A stretch of 64,000 nt of DNA, from contig CP073344.1 of the NCBI GenBank assembly GCA_024397875.1, positions 921,001-985,000 on the forward strand, written 5' to 3'. A model generated the notes under the pieces. The model worked only from the letters and a program-made list of their open reading frames with translations, did no database searches and was not told the DNA's origin. Below, in pieces: positions 28,887-36,978 of the stretch (the first letter of the stretch is position 1; each line of letters opens with the position of its first letter). The DNA comes from Amphritea atlantica. Its GTDB lineage: Bacteria; Pseudomonadota; Gammaproteobacteria; Pseudomonadales; Balneatricaceae. Position numbers and translations under genes: made by a program.

Positions 28887-29099
28887 AAGCAAAGATATTT
28901 CACGATCATTGGAAACCGCATCAAGTGTTCTATGCATGGCATCATCTACCATCCAGAAACAGGGGACTCTCTGAGTCCGACGATATGTACCGGAGAGACG
29001 TTAATCTCTGTTCAGACAGAGGAAGACGGGCAGGGGATCTGGGTTGTGGATCAGCGTGTAAAAACGTGTCAAACCCGTAGGCGAGCTTCAAAAAAATAA
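28887..29099 (+). pseudogene. Decayed Rieske [2Fe-2S] protein, C-terminal remnant
   Basis: The frame ending at 29099 encodes IKCSMHGIIYHPETGDSLSP...CTGETL...GIWVVD. This matches the C-x-x-H-G-x-x-Y-x-P-E-T-G core and C-terminal strand of small Rieske proteins. A stop codon just upstream (28884-28886) cuts it off from any N-terminal half, and the last cluster ligand pair seems lost (SPTIC where Rieske proteins have a GPC-like motif). A short internal ATG at 28932 would give 55 residues. Read as a pseudogene rather than a functional small protein; moderately sure. Confidence 0.5.
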
Positions 29100-29195
29100 A
29101 AGGCCAGGTTCTGTAGACAAAGGTGTTGCTTTCATACTCCAAAGGCTTATCTGTCTTTCTACAAACATCATGCTGGCATATTCGCCGATCAATTT

Positions 29196-29211
29196 CTTAC
29201 ATGCTTCTTAC
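29196..29211 (+). promoter_or_regulatory. Phased CTTAC boxes, probable binding site for the OmpR-type regulator
   Basis: CTTAC at 29196 and 29207, an exact 11-bp step, about 70 bases before the Sel1-repeat gene. The same boxes occur behind the response regulator gene (31957-31983). The broader repeat is TTCTTACA-TGC-TTCTTACA. Confidence 0.6.
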
Positions 29212-29282
29212 ACACAAACAGAGCAACTTCTGTAAAACTTATTGCCTACCCATAACGGTTTTATCTAATACAGAGGTTAGCT

Positions 29283-29801
29283 ATGAAATACTTCCTGAAC
29301 GTACATAACTTATTCATCAGCATGACGCTGATATTCATGTTGCACGGCGGCACTGTTCACGCGAATGCTGACCCCATCGACGATGGTTATCTTAATCCGG
29401 TGGAAGATCTACGTTACTATATGGAACAGCTTGAGCGGTTGCCCGAAAGATTAGGGGTGATCTGCTGGGCAGCTTATGAGGTTCATAAAGAGGGTAAACA
29501 TGAGAGTGCGATGACCCTGCTTAATGCTTGTGCTGATCGAGGCCTGGTTGCCTCAATGTTAATGCTCTCAAATTTTTATGAAAACGGCATTCTTAATACA
29601 GGTGAAATACCTGAAGTTTCAACATTATGGTTAAAGCGTGCGGCAGATACCGGAGATAGCCGGGGGCAGTATTATTATGGCCTGGCGTTGTTACGAGGTT
29701 ACGGCCATAGCAGAAATCAAACACTCGGCCGGCAATGGATAGAACTGGCTGCCAGACAAGGGTTTCCAGATGCCGTTGAGGCTTATGAACAGTGGAGATA
29801 A
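29283..29801 (+). CDS. Exported Sel1-like repeat protein
   Basis: A 172-residue protein with an N-terminal signal peptide (about 1-27, ending VHA-NA). Helical repeats follow: one loosely formed (AYEVHKEGKHESAMTLLNACADRG) and two clear Sel1-type units (ASMLMLSNFYENGI..., LWLKRAADTGDSRGQYYYGLALLRGYG). Sel1 repeats mediate protein contacts. Its stop codon is two bases before the GTG start of the sensor kinase, so the two are translationally linked; a role as periplasmic partner of the kinase sensor is inferred from this. Confidence 0.8.
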   Translation: MKYFLNVHNLFISMTLIFMLHGGTVHANADPIDDGYLNPVEDLRYYMEQLERLPERLGVICWAAYEVHKEGKHESAMTLLNACADRGLVASMLMLSNFYENGILNTGEIPEVSTLWLKRAADTGDSRGQYYYGLALLRGYGHSRNQTLGRQWIELAARQGFPDAVEAYEQWR

Positions 29802-29802
29802 T

Positions 29803-31272
29803 GTGCTAAGTCGTTTGATTAGTAGCACTGGCCGGCATGGTGGGTTGCTTATTGGTATAGCCGTTCTGATTCCGTTTATACTGGTGGTTGGGCTGGGTAT
29901 CCATGGTTATCGGGCGCTGGAGGAGCTGCATAAGAGCGAGTTGTTCGATAAGGCTACGGCAGAGTCCAGGCTGTTACAGAATTTATTATCCAGGCAGGTT
30001 GATGCCCTCGCTGTATCGCATCAAACCGCGGTGCGCAGTGCGATATTGGATGATAAATATCGTGATTTAAGTTCGCTGGTCACCAATAGCCCCCTGATTG
30101 AACTGGTCTCTGTGTATACCGACGAGGGTATTCTCTACCCGGATTCCGGCCTCGCACTGACGTTTTTTGATAAAACGTTACTGGACGATGTGAAAACAGA
30201 CATTATGTCTGCGCATGATCAATTACAGCGTCGCTCAGAAAACCAGACAGTGGATGTCTGGTTGGCGGTTACCACTTCAATTGGTCCTGCATATCTTTAC
30301 TGTTGGAGGGCCCAGCCAGGTATCACCCTATGTGTGTTGTCGAAAGCTAAAGTGGTATATGACTGGGTGTGGGATAGCGATGAGCTAAGGGTTCTGAGCC
30401 ATGATTTTAAAATTGAGGACAGCTTTAGTCATCTGCAGGCCGCTTCTGATACTCCTCCCAAGGTGCAGTACACCTTCAAAAAACTCGGTTTGATCATTAC
30501 GCCGCAACTTAAAGTTGCACCGCAGGAAACTGCCCCTGCTCGCTGGTTATTTCTCGCTATGGTGCTGCCGCTGCTGGGGCTGAGCTGTGCTGTCTCCTAC
30601 CTGGTCTACCGGCATTACCAAGTGCAGGTCTCACGGGCGGAGACGCTGCTTAGTTGTACTCAGGATATTGCCCACGAGCTCAGAACTCCTCTGGGTAATA
30701 TCAATTTGTATGTCGGCCTCATGCTGCGTTCTGAAGTACAGTCAGATAAAGAACGTTATCAATTGATCGTTGATAACGAGATGCTGCGTATTTCTCAGAT
30801 CATCGATAATGCCACGGCGCTTATGCGTGGGAAGCCAGTAGACCCGTGGCAGTATTTGTCACCGGCGATGCATTTACAGTCGCTATATCAGCAGTATCAA
30901 CTCCGCTTGACGTCAACAGGCTGTCAGCTTTGTGTACAATCGACACTCAACGATAAGTACTGGTATCCAAAACACGCGGTTGAGTTAGTGTTGCTGAATC
31001 TGCTCGACAACGCGCGCAAGTATGCCCCCGGACATCTGATTACAATGGCGGCAGGGCTAGAGGACAACGAATTATTCTTCTCGGTAAATAATTGCAGGCA
31101 GCAAGCGGTTGATAGCCTCCATGCTATCGCCCCAGCCGGGTTGGGCCTTGGCTTGCAAACCTGTCAGCGACTCGCAGCTCAATTTGATGGTCGACTGGAT
31201 AAGGAAATTACAGACACAGGCCGTCACTATAAGCTTTATCTGCCCATACTGAAGCGAGATCCCCCATGTTAA
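29803..31272 (+). CDS. Two-component sensor histidine kinase
   Basis: Membrane kinase of about 489 residues. Two membrane helices (about 12-33 and 248-270) flank a periplasmic sensor region with no recognised fold. The H-box is CTQDIAHELRTPLGN, the N-box LVLLNLLDNARKYAPG and the G-box LGLGLQTCQRLAAQFDG. There is no obvious HAMP domain and the ATPase domain is short. GTG 29803 is chosen because GGAG (29794-29797) lies at proper spacing; ATG 29770 and 29785 are in frame but lie within the upstream gene. It overlaps the regulator gene by 7 bases. Confidence 0.9.
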   Translation: MLSRLISSTGRHGGLLIGIAVLIPFILVVGLGIHGYRALEELHKSELFDKATAESRLLQNLLSRQVDALAVSHQTAVRSAILDDKYRDLSSLVTNSPLIELVSVYTDEGILYPDSGLALTFFDKTLLDDVKTDIMSAHDQLQRRSENQTVDVWLAVTTSIGPAYLYCWRAQPGITLCVLSKAKVVYDWVWDSDELRVLSHDFKIEDSFSHLQAASDTPPKVQYTFKKLGLIITPQLKVAPQETAPARWLFLAMVLPLLGLSCAVSYLVYRHYQVQVSRAETLLSCTQDIAHELRTPLGNINLYVGLMLRSEVQSDKERYQLIVDNEMLRISQIIDNATALMRGKPVDPWQYLSPAMHLQSLYQQYQLRLTSTGCQLCVQSTLNDKYWYPKHAVELVLLNLLDNARKYAPGHLITMAAGLEDNELFFSVNNCRQQAVDSLHAIAPAGLGLGLQTCQRLAAQFDGRLDKEITDTGRHYKLYLPILKRDPPC

Positions 31273-31952
31273 CTGTGCTTATTGTTGAAGATGACCCTCT
31301 GACCACTTTGGGCTTAAAAGAGCTGTTGACACTCGAGGGTTATCGTTGCCTGTGCTTTGACACGGCAGAACACGCCTGGCAGGCCTGTCAGCAGTCTAAA
31401 CCGGATCTCTGTATTCTGGATCGGAATTTACCGGGCATGTCGGGTGACGAACTCTGTAAAAGACTGCGAAGCCACTGGCCGACACTGCCGATTCTGATGT
31501 TATCTGCCAAGGGCTCTGAACCTGAACGTATTGAAGGACTCGCGCTAGGTGTGGATGATTATGTCAGCAAACCTTACAGTGTGAATGAACTGTTAGCTCG
31601 CATCGAGGCGATGGTGAGAAGAATTCCCCTGTATAAAAGCTGTGAACCGATCTCCGGATTCTGGATGCGTGATCTGTATATTGATGTTGGCGGTTTAAGG
31701 GCGGTGCGTGAGGGTAATTCAGTGGAATTAACGCCCAGAGAGCTTTCTATTCTGCGCTTATTGTATGAATCAGAGGGCAATGTGGTAAGCCGGGATATGC
31801 TGTTTAACGAGTGCTGGGGACGCGATTATTTTCCCAATAGCCGGGCGCTTGATCAATCTATTGCGGTGTTAAGGGGTAAAATTGAAACAGATCAGAAGAT
31901 TCCCGATATTATTAAAACCGCACGGGGTTCTGGCTATCGTTATGAGGCATGA
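31266..31952 (+). CDS. OmpR/PhoB-family response regulator
   Basis: A 228-residue DNA-binding regulator. The receiver domain shows the acidic pair VEDDP, phospho-acceptor Asp in CILDRNLPGMSG and Lys in DDYVSKPYS. The C-terminal winged helix carries VELTPRELSILRLLYESEGNVVSR and ends KTARGSGYRYEA. It overlaps the kinase gene by 7 bases. Phased CTTAC boxes at 11-bp steps lie before the operon and just after this gene, consistent with tandem head-to-tail binding typical of this family and with autoregulation. Confidence 0.93.
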   Translation: MLTVLIVEDDPLTTLGLKELLTLEGYRCLCFDTAEHAWQACQQSKPDLCILDRNLPGMSGDELCKRLRSHWPTLPILMLSAKGSEPERIEGLALGVDDYVSKPYSVNELLARIEAMVRRIPLYKSCEPISGFWMRDLYIDVGGLRAVREGNSVELTPRELSILRLLYESEGNVVSRDMLFNECWGRDYFPNSRALDQSIAVLRGKIETDQKIPDIIKTARGSGYRYEA

Positions 31953-31956
31953 AGGG

Positions 31957-31983
31957 CTTACAAAAAACTTACCTTCTACTTAC
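31957..31983 (+). promoter_or_regulatory. Three CTTAC boxes at exact 11-bp steps upstream of the DUF3047-like gene
   Basis: CTTAC begins at 31957, 31968 and 31979. Three in-phase repeats form a classic OmpR-family operator, about 70-100 bases before the next start codon. Confidence 0.68.
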
Positions 31984-32054
31984 TCAAAACTGACCTAACG
32001 ACAGCGCGCACTTATTACGCTACATAGAAACCGTAACGTAATAAGGAATCCTGT

Positions 32055-33245
32055 ATGTCAAAGTCATCATCAGATCAGTCAAGCAGCCAGAGTCGCAGAC
32101 GAGCGATTAAGTCTATATTGGGCGTTGGCGCTCTTCTTCCCTGTGCCTCGGCATTGGCATTGAAAAGTGGTGTCTCTGCACCGGAGCCGAATAAAAACTT
32201 CCATGTTAAGGTGGAGGATTTAGTTAACCGCTCCAGGGCGAATATCGATCGGCTGATCAACTTTACCCTGACCCCGGAGGATCTTCCCTGGACCCAAACG
32301 CTGGGGCAGTTAACTGCCGGGCAATCTGTTACCTTTCTGCTGAACGGTCGCTGGTGGATTGTTAAAGAGATGGACCTGTGGGTAGAACCGGGTGTTGCTT
32401 TTCATGCGCGTATTGATGGCGGCCACTCATATAATCCGATGAATAATAGCGGCACTATGCTGGCCGACCGTTCCGGTGTTTTAGAGATCGCACGGTCGGT
32501 AGGTGAATTTTCAAATCCACGGGGTGAGTTATTCACTCCCCCTGAGCATTACACAGCGGCTCAAGGCTCCATCGAGGGAGTAGCGATCGTATGGCAGGAC
32601 GATCCACTCCAGGGACTGATACAACTCTCCGCAGCCGGTGATGTAGAGGGGTTGGTAAGTGCCGAAATAAAACGGTTAAGCCATGAAAGCAGCCTGCCGG
32701 CGGGCTGGCACTATATGTATATGTTTGGTGACGGCGGTATCTTTACCGGTAACCATGAGGGCCATATAGATTGCAACACTCACAAAGATGTAGGTATTTT
32801 ACAATATCCCATCGAAATGCCACTGGAAAAGGGGTTGGGTATTTCCTGGCAGTGGCTGGTTGAACAACTACCGGCTGATGTAGCCGAAGATGCCGTCTTG
32901 AGTCACGATTATCTTTCAATTGCAGTAGAGTTTGATGACGGTAAAGACATCACATATATGTGGAGCTCATCGCTACCGGAAGGCAAGGTTTTTCAATGTC
33001 CACTGCCGCGCTGGAGCGAAATAGAAACCCATGTTGTGCAGCGAAGTGGGGCAACTGAGTTAGGTAAAGAATTGAAAGAGCAGCGGGATCTGTATAGTGA
33101 TTATCAGCAATATATTGGAGGTTCGGCCACACAGGTCACCCGGATCTGGTTAATCGCTAACAGCGTGTTTCTCCGTAGCTCGGGTAGATGTAGTTACAGT
33201 GATATAGCCTTACAAAGCGGATCAAAAATCGTCAAAGTGTTGTGA
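32055..33245 (+). CDS. Tat-exported protein with DUF3047-like C-terminal domain
   Basis: A 396-residue protein. The N-terminus has a twin-arginine style signal (SRRRAIKSILGVGALLPCASALAL). Residues about 70-205 form a beta-rich domain (LTAGQSVTFLLNGRWW, LEIARSVGEF, GVAIVWQDDPLQGLIQLSA) that loosely recalls PA-IL-type lectins. Residues about 215-395 resemble DUF3047 (ISWQWLVEQLP, DKDITYMWS-like segment, RDLYSDYQQYIGG, YSDIAL). Its promoter carries the CTTAC boxes, so it is a likely target of the adjacent two-component system. Function unknown; the lectin resemblance is weak. Confidence 0.75.
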   Translation: MSKSSSDQSSSQSRRRAIKSILGVGALLPCASALALKSGVSAPEPNKNFHVKVEDLVNRSRANIDRLINFTLTPEDLPWTQTLGQLTAGQSVTFLLNGRWWIVKEMDLWVEPGVAFHARIDGGHSYNPMNNSGTMLADRSGVLEIARSVGEFSNPRGELFTPPEHYTAAQGSIEGVAIVWQDDPLQGLIQLSAAGDVEGLVSAEIKRLSHESSLPAGWHYMYMFGDGGIFTGNHEGHIDCNTHKDVGILQYPIEMPLEKGLGISWQWLVEQLPADVAEDAVLSHDYLSIAVEFDDGKDITYMWSSSLPEGKVFQCPLPRWSEIETHVVQRSGATELGKELKEQRDLYSDYQQYIGGSATQVTRIWLIANSVFLRSSGRCSYSDIALQSGSKIVKVL

Positions 33246-33410
33246 CGTCGGCTGTTTCTCCCGTCTGAGCTTATTGTAAGAGAGGTCCTGCTGGACTCTT
33301 CTGAAGAGGCATTGGCTTCTGCTGAAGCGGTGGATGGTTAAAGAAAAAACTGTTGCTCCTGGCTCGTGGCTTAAACGTAGGGGGAGCAGTCCAGAGGGCG
33401 GTCCCAGATC

Positions 33411-34277
33411 TCAATTTTCCACAACCGGGAAGGAGGGGATGATCTCTTCTTTAAACGTTAGCGATCTGTTTTTAACCGTCCCTCTGACAACATGGATAAC
33501 CATGGCGTCGGTGCCAAAATTCTCGTAATAGAGAAACATATTGGTGTCGTTGGGGGTATTGCTGCTGGATAGTGATCCATTCTTATACTGAGTGAAGGTG
33601 TGTCGGTGATACAGATCTGTTGACCTCATGATCGACAGCTGATGCGTATGGCCGCAGAAAACATGCTCGATTTTATGCTGGCGCATGAATTCGACAACGA
33701 TTCTTGAGTTGAACAGTGGGTCTGAATCAGTATCGAGGATGGAGTAGTGATTCAGCAGCAGTATGCGATCATAGCTGGCTTTGCTAATGGCATCGGACAG
33801 TGTTCTCAGCATCTCCTCATCGACAAAACCGTTGTCGTCGTAGAGCGAGTTGGCGTCGAGGCAGACCAACAGAATGGATTCACCGTTGATGCTGATGTTT
33901 TTCAGGAAATTGATATCGGTAAAATGGTCCTTTATGCCATTGGTACTGCCAAGCAGGAAAATATTATTCTTCTTACAATTCTTCCGGTTTAAGGGGCGAA
34001 GGACGTCTACGTCGTCGATATACTGACGAAAATAATCTGTACTGCGCATATTCCGTTTGTCATGATTTCCCGGAATCGACACGATGTGCGGGCAGTTAAT
34101 CGACTTTAAAAAATTCCCTGCCGCTTCAAATTCGCTTTCGAGAGCGTCCGTCGTATTGTCGCCGGTGTTGATGACAATATCAGCAGCATAGCTATTCAGT
34201 TTTTCCAGTAATAGCTCACTTTCTCCAAGCCAGTGACGGGGGCCAAAATGCATATCTGAGATGTGTAGTAGATTCAT
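33411..34277 (-). CDS. Calcineurin-like metallophosphoesterase
   Basis: A 288-residue dimetal phosphoesterase. All family motifs are present: HISDMHFG, NTGDNTTD, SIPGNHDKRN, LLLNHYSI and FCGHTHQ. No signal peptide. Substrate (cyclic nucleotide, phosphoprotein, nucleotide or phosphodiester) cannot be read from sequence. ATG 34277 lacks a strong ribosome site. It is convergent with the DUF3047-like gene. Confidence 0.9.
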   Translation of the reverse strand: MNLLHISDMHFGPRHWLGESELLLEKLNSYAADIVINTGDNTTDALESEFEAAGNFLKSINCPHIVSIPGNHDKRNMRSTDYFRQYIDDVDVLRPLNRKNCKKNNIFLLGSTNGIKDHFTDINFLKNISINGESILLVCLDANSLYDDNGFVDEEMLRTLSDAISKASYDRILLLNHYSILDTDSDPLFNSRIVVEFMRQHKIEHVFCGHTHQLSIMRSTDLYHRHTFTQYKNGSLSSSNTPNDTNMFLYYENFGTDAMVIHVVRGTVKNRSLTFKEEIIPSFPVVEN

Positions 34278-34391
34278 TTTGTGTTGAGTGTAACCCTTTG
34301 CCTAAGCAGGTGGATTGTGCCAGTACGCAGCATTCAGGCTTATGATCTGGGTTCAGTTACACAGATTCTCCACCAATAGGTACTGAGTATG

Positions 34392-34583
34392 TCAACATAC
34401 TGTGACAAACAACAGCGATAAAAAGACCAGCACTAAAAAGAGTGCTAAAAAAGGGATGGCAGGTTTATGAAATGTTTCCTCAGCTGTTTTAGCCTGGATG
34501 AAAAAGGCAGGGGATCCATTTAATGACCGTACATTAGATGATTTAATCGACTGACCCATCATACCGCTGTCAGCCCGACCCAA
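34392..34583 (-). CDS. Possible small membrane protein, up to 63 residues
   Basis: The C-terminal part is a strong membrane helix (FLALFLVLVFLSLLFVTVC); the first 40 residues are polar. The outer start is TTG 34583; two adjacent ATG codons lie about 20 bases inside. No homologue recognised and codon pattern is weak, but helix composition and isolation from any shadowing gene make it plausible. Confidence 0.35.
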   Translation of the reverse strand: MGRADSGMMGQSIKSSNVRSLNGSPAFFIQAKTAEETFHKPAIPFLALFLVLVFLSLLFVTVC

Positions 34584-34933
34584 TAGAGAGTATAGTGTAG
34601 GTGTTAGTTTCCCCTGTATCGGGCCTACTGGCCAGCACGCCTTTATTCTCCTTATTTTTAGCTTGATTGTTCGAAGCGGTTTTTATCGACCTTTTCAGAG
34701 CTTGTTTCCTTAGCTTTCTTTAAGAGCTTTTTCAAAGCGCTTTTTTCGACCCTTTTCCACCTATTTGCCATTACGCGAGTAGAGAAGATTTATCGCACCG
34801 ACTGTCAGTGCTTCTCATTACACATGGGAATAGCCCGATTTTTAGCATAACTCTGATTTTGAGCAGCTACTGCCCATGATTTTTCAGCGAGTGATGGTGC
34901 GTTGTTGATTTTTCCTTTTTTGTCAGGAGCACC
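34584..34933. other. Noncoding stretch before the CDP-alcohol gene
   Basis: AT-rich with repeated short pyrimidine/purine blocks (GAGCTTTTTCAAAGCGCTTTTTTCGACC and related pieces around 34690-34755). No gene or clear RNA structure seen; presumably a long 5' untranslated region with the promoter. Confidence 0.4.
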
Positions 34934-35587
34934 ATGACTACAACTACTGAAGACGTTCATACGTTACAACCCGCGATTCTTTCCTATGTGAAAGACCTGC
35001 CTAATCTCTGTTCGCTAGCCGGATTGGCCTGCACACTGTCAGCAATCTATTTCTGTATTATCGGCGTTTACGAAGCCGCTATGATCGGCATGATCTGGGC
35101 CGTTGCCTTCGACTGGGCCGATGGTCTGGTGGCGCGACGCATGAAGGGGCGCACCGGTAATGACCGGATTTTTGGCGGGCAACTCGATCTGGTGATCGAC
35201 ATTGTCAGCTATGGGGTCACGCCGGCGATTCTGTTACTGAGTTATGGGCGGTTCGATCCTGTCTTCCTGCCTGCGGCTTTCATTGTCATTGCTGCCAGCG
35301 CGATACGCCTGAGTTACTTTAGTACCTATGGCTTATCAGACCAGTCCAGATATACCGGCCTGGCCATGGATAACAACAATATTGCGCTGGTGTTTATCTT
35401 CCTCTTAGAGGGCGTTATTCCCCGGGAGATATTCGCTGTGCTTTTCTATGTCAGCGCCGTAGGGCTTGCTGTACTCAATGTTTCTCAAATTAAAACCCCA
35501 AAACTTTCTGGCAATCCCAGAAACGTTTTTTTACTTGCGTTTTATACGCTCGGAATCACCAGTATTTACAGTTGGAAGCTTCTATAA
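34934..35587 (+). CDS. CDP-alcohol phosphatidyltransferase family membrane enzyme
   Basis: A 217-residue integral membrane enzyme with about six helices. The family signature D-x2-D-G-x2-A-R...G-x3-D-x3-D is present as DWADGLVARRMKGRTG followed by FGGQLDLVIDI. These enzymes transfer a phospho-alcohol from a CDP-linked donor to an alcohol acceptor. It resembles PssA-type phosphatidylserine synthases in layout, but the acceptor is not evident. A cytidylyltransferase gene follows 72 bases downstream, suggesting that the CDP-linked donor is made locally. Confidence 0.88.
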   Translation: MTTTTEDVHTLQPAILSYVKDLPNLCSLAGLACTLSAIYFCIIGVYEAAMIGMIWAVAFDWADGLVARRMKGRTGNDRIFGGQLDLVIDIVSYGVTPAILLLSYGRFDPVFLPAAFIVIAASAIRLSYFSTYGLSDQSRYTGLAMDNNNIALVFIFLLEGVIPREIFAVLFYVSAVGLAVLNVSQIKTPKLSGNPRNVFLLAFYTLGITSIYSWKLL

Positions 35588-35659
35588 CTGGTAACAGTAC
35601 TGGCAATAATGTCGTTACCAACGGCACTTAAAATAATTTATTGAGGGGATAAACTGCCC

Positions 35660-36106
35660 ATGATTGTATATACCGTAGGTACGTTTGATTTATTGCATGT
35701 AGGCCACGTTGCGTTACTCGAATACTGTAAGTCATTAGGGGCTGTGCTGGCCGTTGGCGTTGCTTCAGATGAAGTTGTCCGCTCTTACAAGCCCAATGTT
35801 CCTGTTATTCCGCTGGAACAACGGATGGAGATGCTGAGGGCGTTGCGCTGTGTTGATATTGTGTTGCCTTACTATGAACTGGAATATGTCTCTGGCTGCA
35901 AAGAGGTAGGTGCTGATATTTTCGTGATTGGTGAAGACTGGGGAAGCCAGCCTCACAATGTCGCGGTAGAAGCGTATCTGGAATCGGAAGGCAAGCAGAT
36001 CAGGCAAGTGGCCTACAACCCGCGTACATCCTCATCGACGATAAAGCAAAATGTGATGACCCAGCCCTACAAATCAAACGGTTCAAATGTGGTGTTTGCG
36101 TCCTGA
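35660..36106 (+). CDS. Cytidylyltransferase-like nucleotidyltransferase (TagD group)
   Basis: A 148-residue enzyme with the HxGH motif in GTFDLLHVGHVALLEYCK and the late RTxxxST motif in NPRTSSSTIKQ. Length and motifs match glycerol-3-phosphate and related cytidylyltransferases, which make CDP-alcohols from CTP and a phospho-alcohol. Pairing with a CDP-alcohol phosphotransferase makes a two-step route likely; whether the alcohol is glycerol, ethanolamine or another compound is unknown. A terminator-like hairpin follows. Confidence 0.88.
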   Translation: MIVYTVGTFDLLHVGHVALLEYCKSLGAVLAVGVASDEVVRSYKPNVPVIPLEQRMEMLRALRCVDIVLPYYELEYVSGCKEVGADIFVIGEDWGSQPHNVAVEAYLESEGKQIRQVAYNPRTSSSTIKQNVMTQPYKSNGSNVVFAS

Positions 36107-36129
36107 TATCGTCCGCAGAGAAAAACAGA

Positions 36130-36160
36130 GGGGAGTAAAATCCCCGGATTTTATTTTCCC
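36130..36160 (+). terminator. Terminator-like hairpin after the cytidylyltransferase
   Basis: GGGA-GTAAAATCC / GGATTTTA-TTTCCC arms with a CC-containing turn; no separate T-run, though the descending arm is T-rich. Confidence 0.55.
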
Positions 36161-36300
36161 GATCTGAAGTGTTGGTTGTTTCGCTGTAATACACGGTCTA
36201 ATCCGCTGAGCTCATTTTGATGAGCTTTTTCTGAGAGCTTACTAGATGAGTGTTCTAAATGAACTTTTCTGCAGAGCGTCCCTGCATATTCCCTTTCTGC

Positions 36301-36426
36301 TTTAAATTCACGCTTAATTACACCACAACACTGGCGCCAGCCGGTCATTTGGTCAAGAATACGCATAATTCCGATAGTTACCCGGCTCTGGTGCCACCTG
36401 ATAAGCCATTTCAGCTCCACTTTTTT
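36301..36426 (+). repeat. Left copy of a 126-bp direct repeat (partner at 42182-42307)
   Basis: Aligns without gaps to 42182-42307. The block 36330-36371 is identical over 42 bases; it starts ACTGGCGCCAGCCGGTCATT. Flanks are more diverged. The partner ends at the start of rluF. The two copies bracket the cassette region. Confidence 0.85.
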
Positions 36427-36943
36427 GGAATTACAGGGATTACGAATTACAGGGGGCAAAGCCCTTTAATCTCAGAAACCTTTCATCTCGAGCAAGGTAT
36501 GCATGCCCGCTCAGGAGCGTGGGAACGAGCCAGGCCCGGCCTTTCGCCGTTTAGCGTGGCCGATATTCTGAAAAAGCTAATGCAGAGATGTGTTGGCTTT
36601 TTTCGTTAACAGACAACGGTTATCAGGTGACTGATTCAGAGTATAAACGTGTATGGCCAGACAGCTGATTTTTGATATCACCCATTGCTCGCGCGTATTG
36701 CCCATAAAAGATCTTGACGCGTGCGCGTTATCATCGGATAGTTGACCACAGTTCTCATAAAATCAACGTGTTATACATATCTATCACGGGATAGTGCGCA
36801 GAGTGATTTGGGGATAACGCGCAAGCGCATTTACACGGAGCCAAATGAAAGGGAGTTTTCAAAAAGTGTATTTTATTCAATTAGTTAATCGTTTTTTACA
36901 CGTATTTCACTTCCGTGCATATGAGCACGCGCACAATTAAGCT
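36427..36943. other. Noncoding stretch before the first cassette
   Basis: No convincing gene. It contains an imperfect inverted repeat between about 36819-36838 and 36913-36932 (CGTGCATATG against CATTTACACG), preceded by GGATAAC at 36812. With the core at 36944 this could be an upstream attC or attI-like site of about 140 bp, but box spacing is irregular. Confidence 0.35.
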
Positions 36944-36950
36944 GTTAAGC
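36944..36950 (+). other. Integron core site GTTAAGC opening cassette 1
   Basis: Matches GTTRRRY. The NYN gene starts 28 bases later. The complementary R'' box of this cassette appears as GCTTAAT at 37732, six of seven matching its complement. Confidence 0.55.
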
Positions 36951-36978
36951 ATCCTCTGTATCGAAAAATGGATTTTCA

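Noticed and set aside
28883..29080. 65-residue plus-strand frame over the Rieske remnant
   Set aside because: Wrong frame; the Rieske motif is read in the neighbouring frame.
36259..36609. 116-residue frame through the left direct repeat
   Set aside because: Overlaps the repeat, lacks a ribosome site and looks like translated noncoding sequence.
36770..36776. GTTATAC as a further integron core
   Set aside because: No L'/L'' boxes at proper spacing upstream and no gene follows it closely; likely chance.
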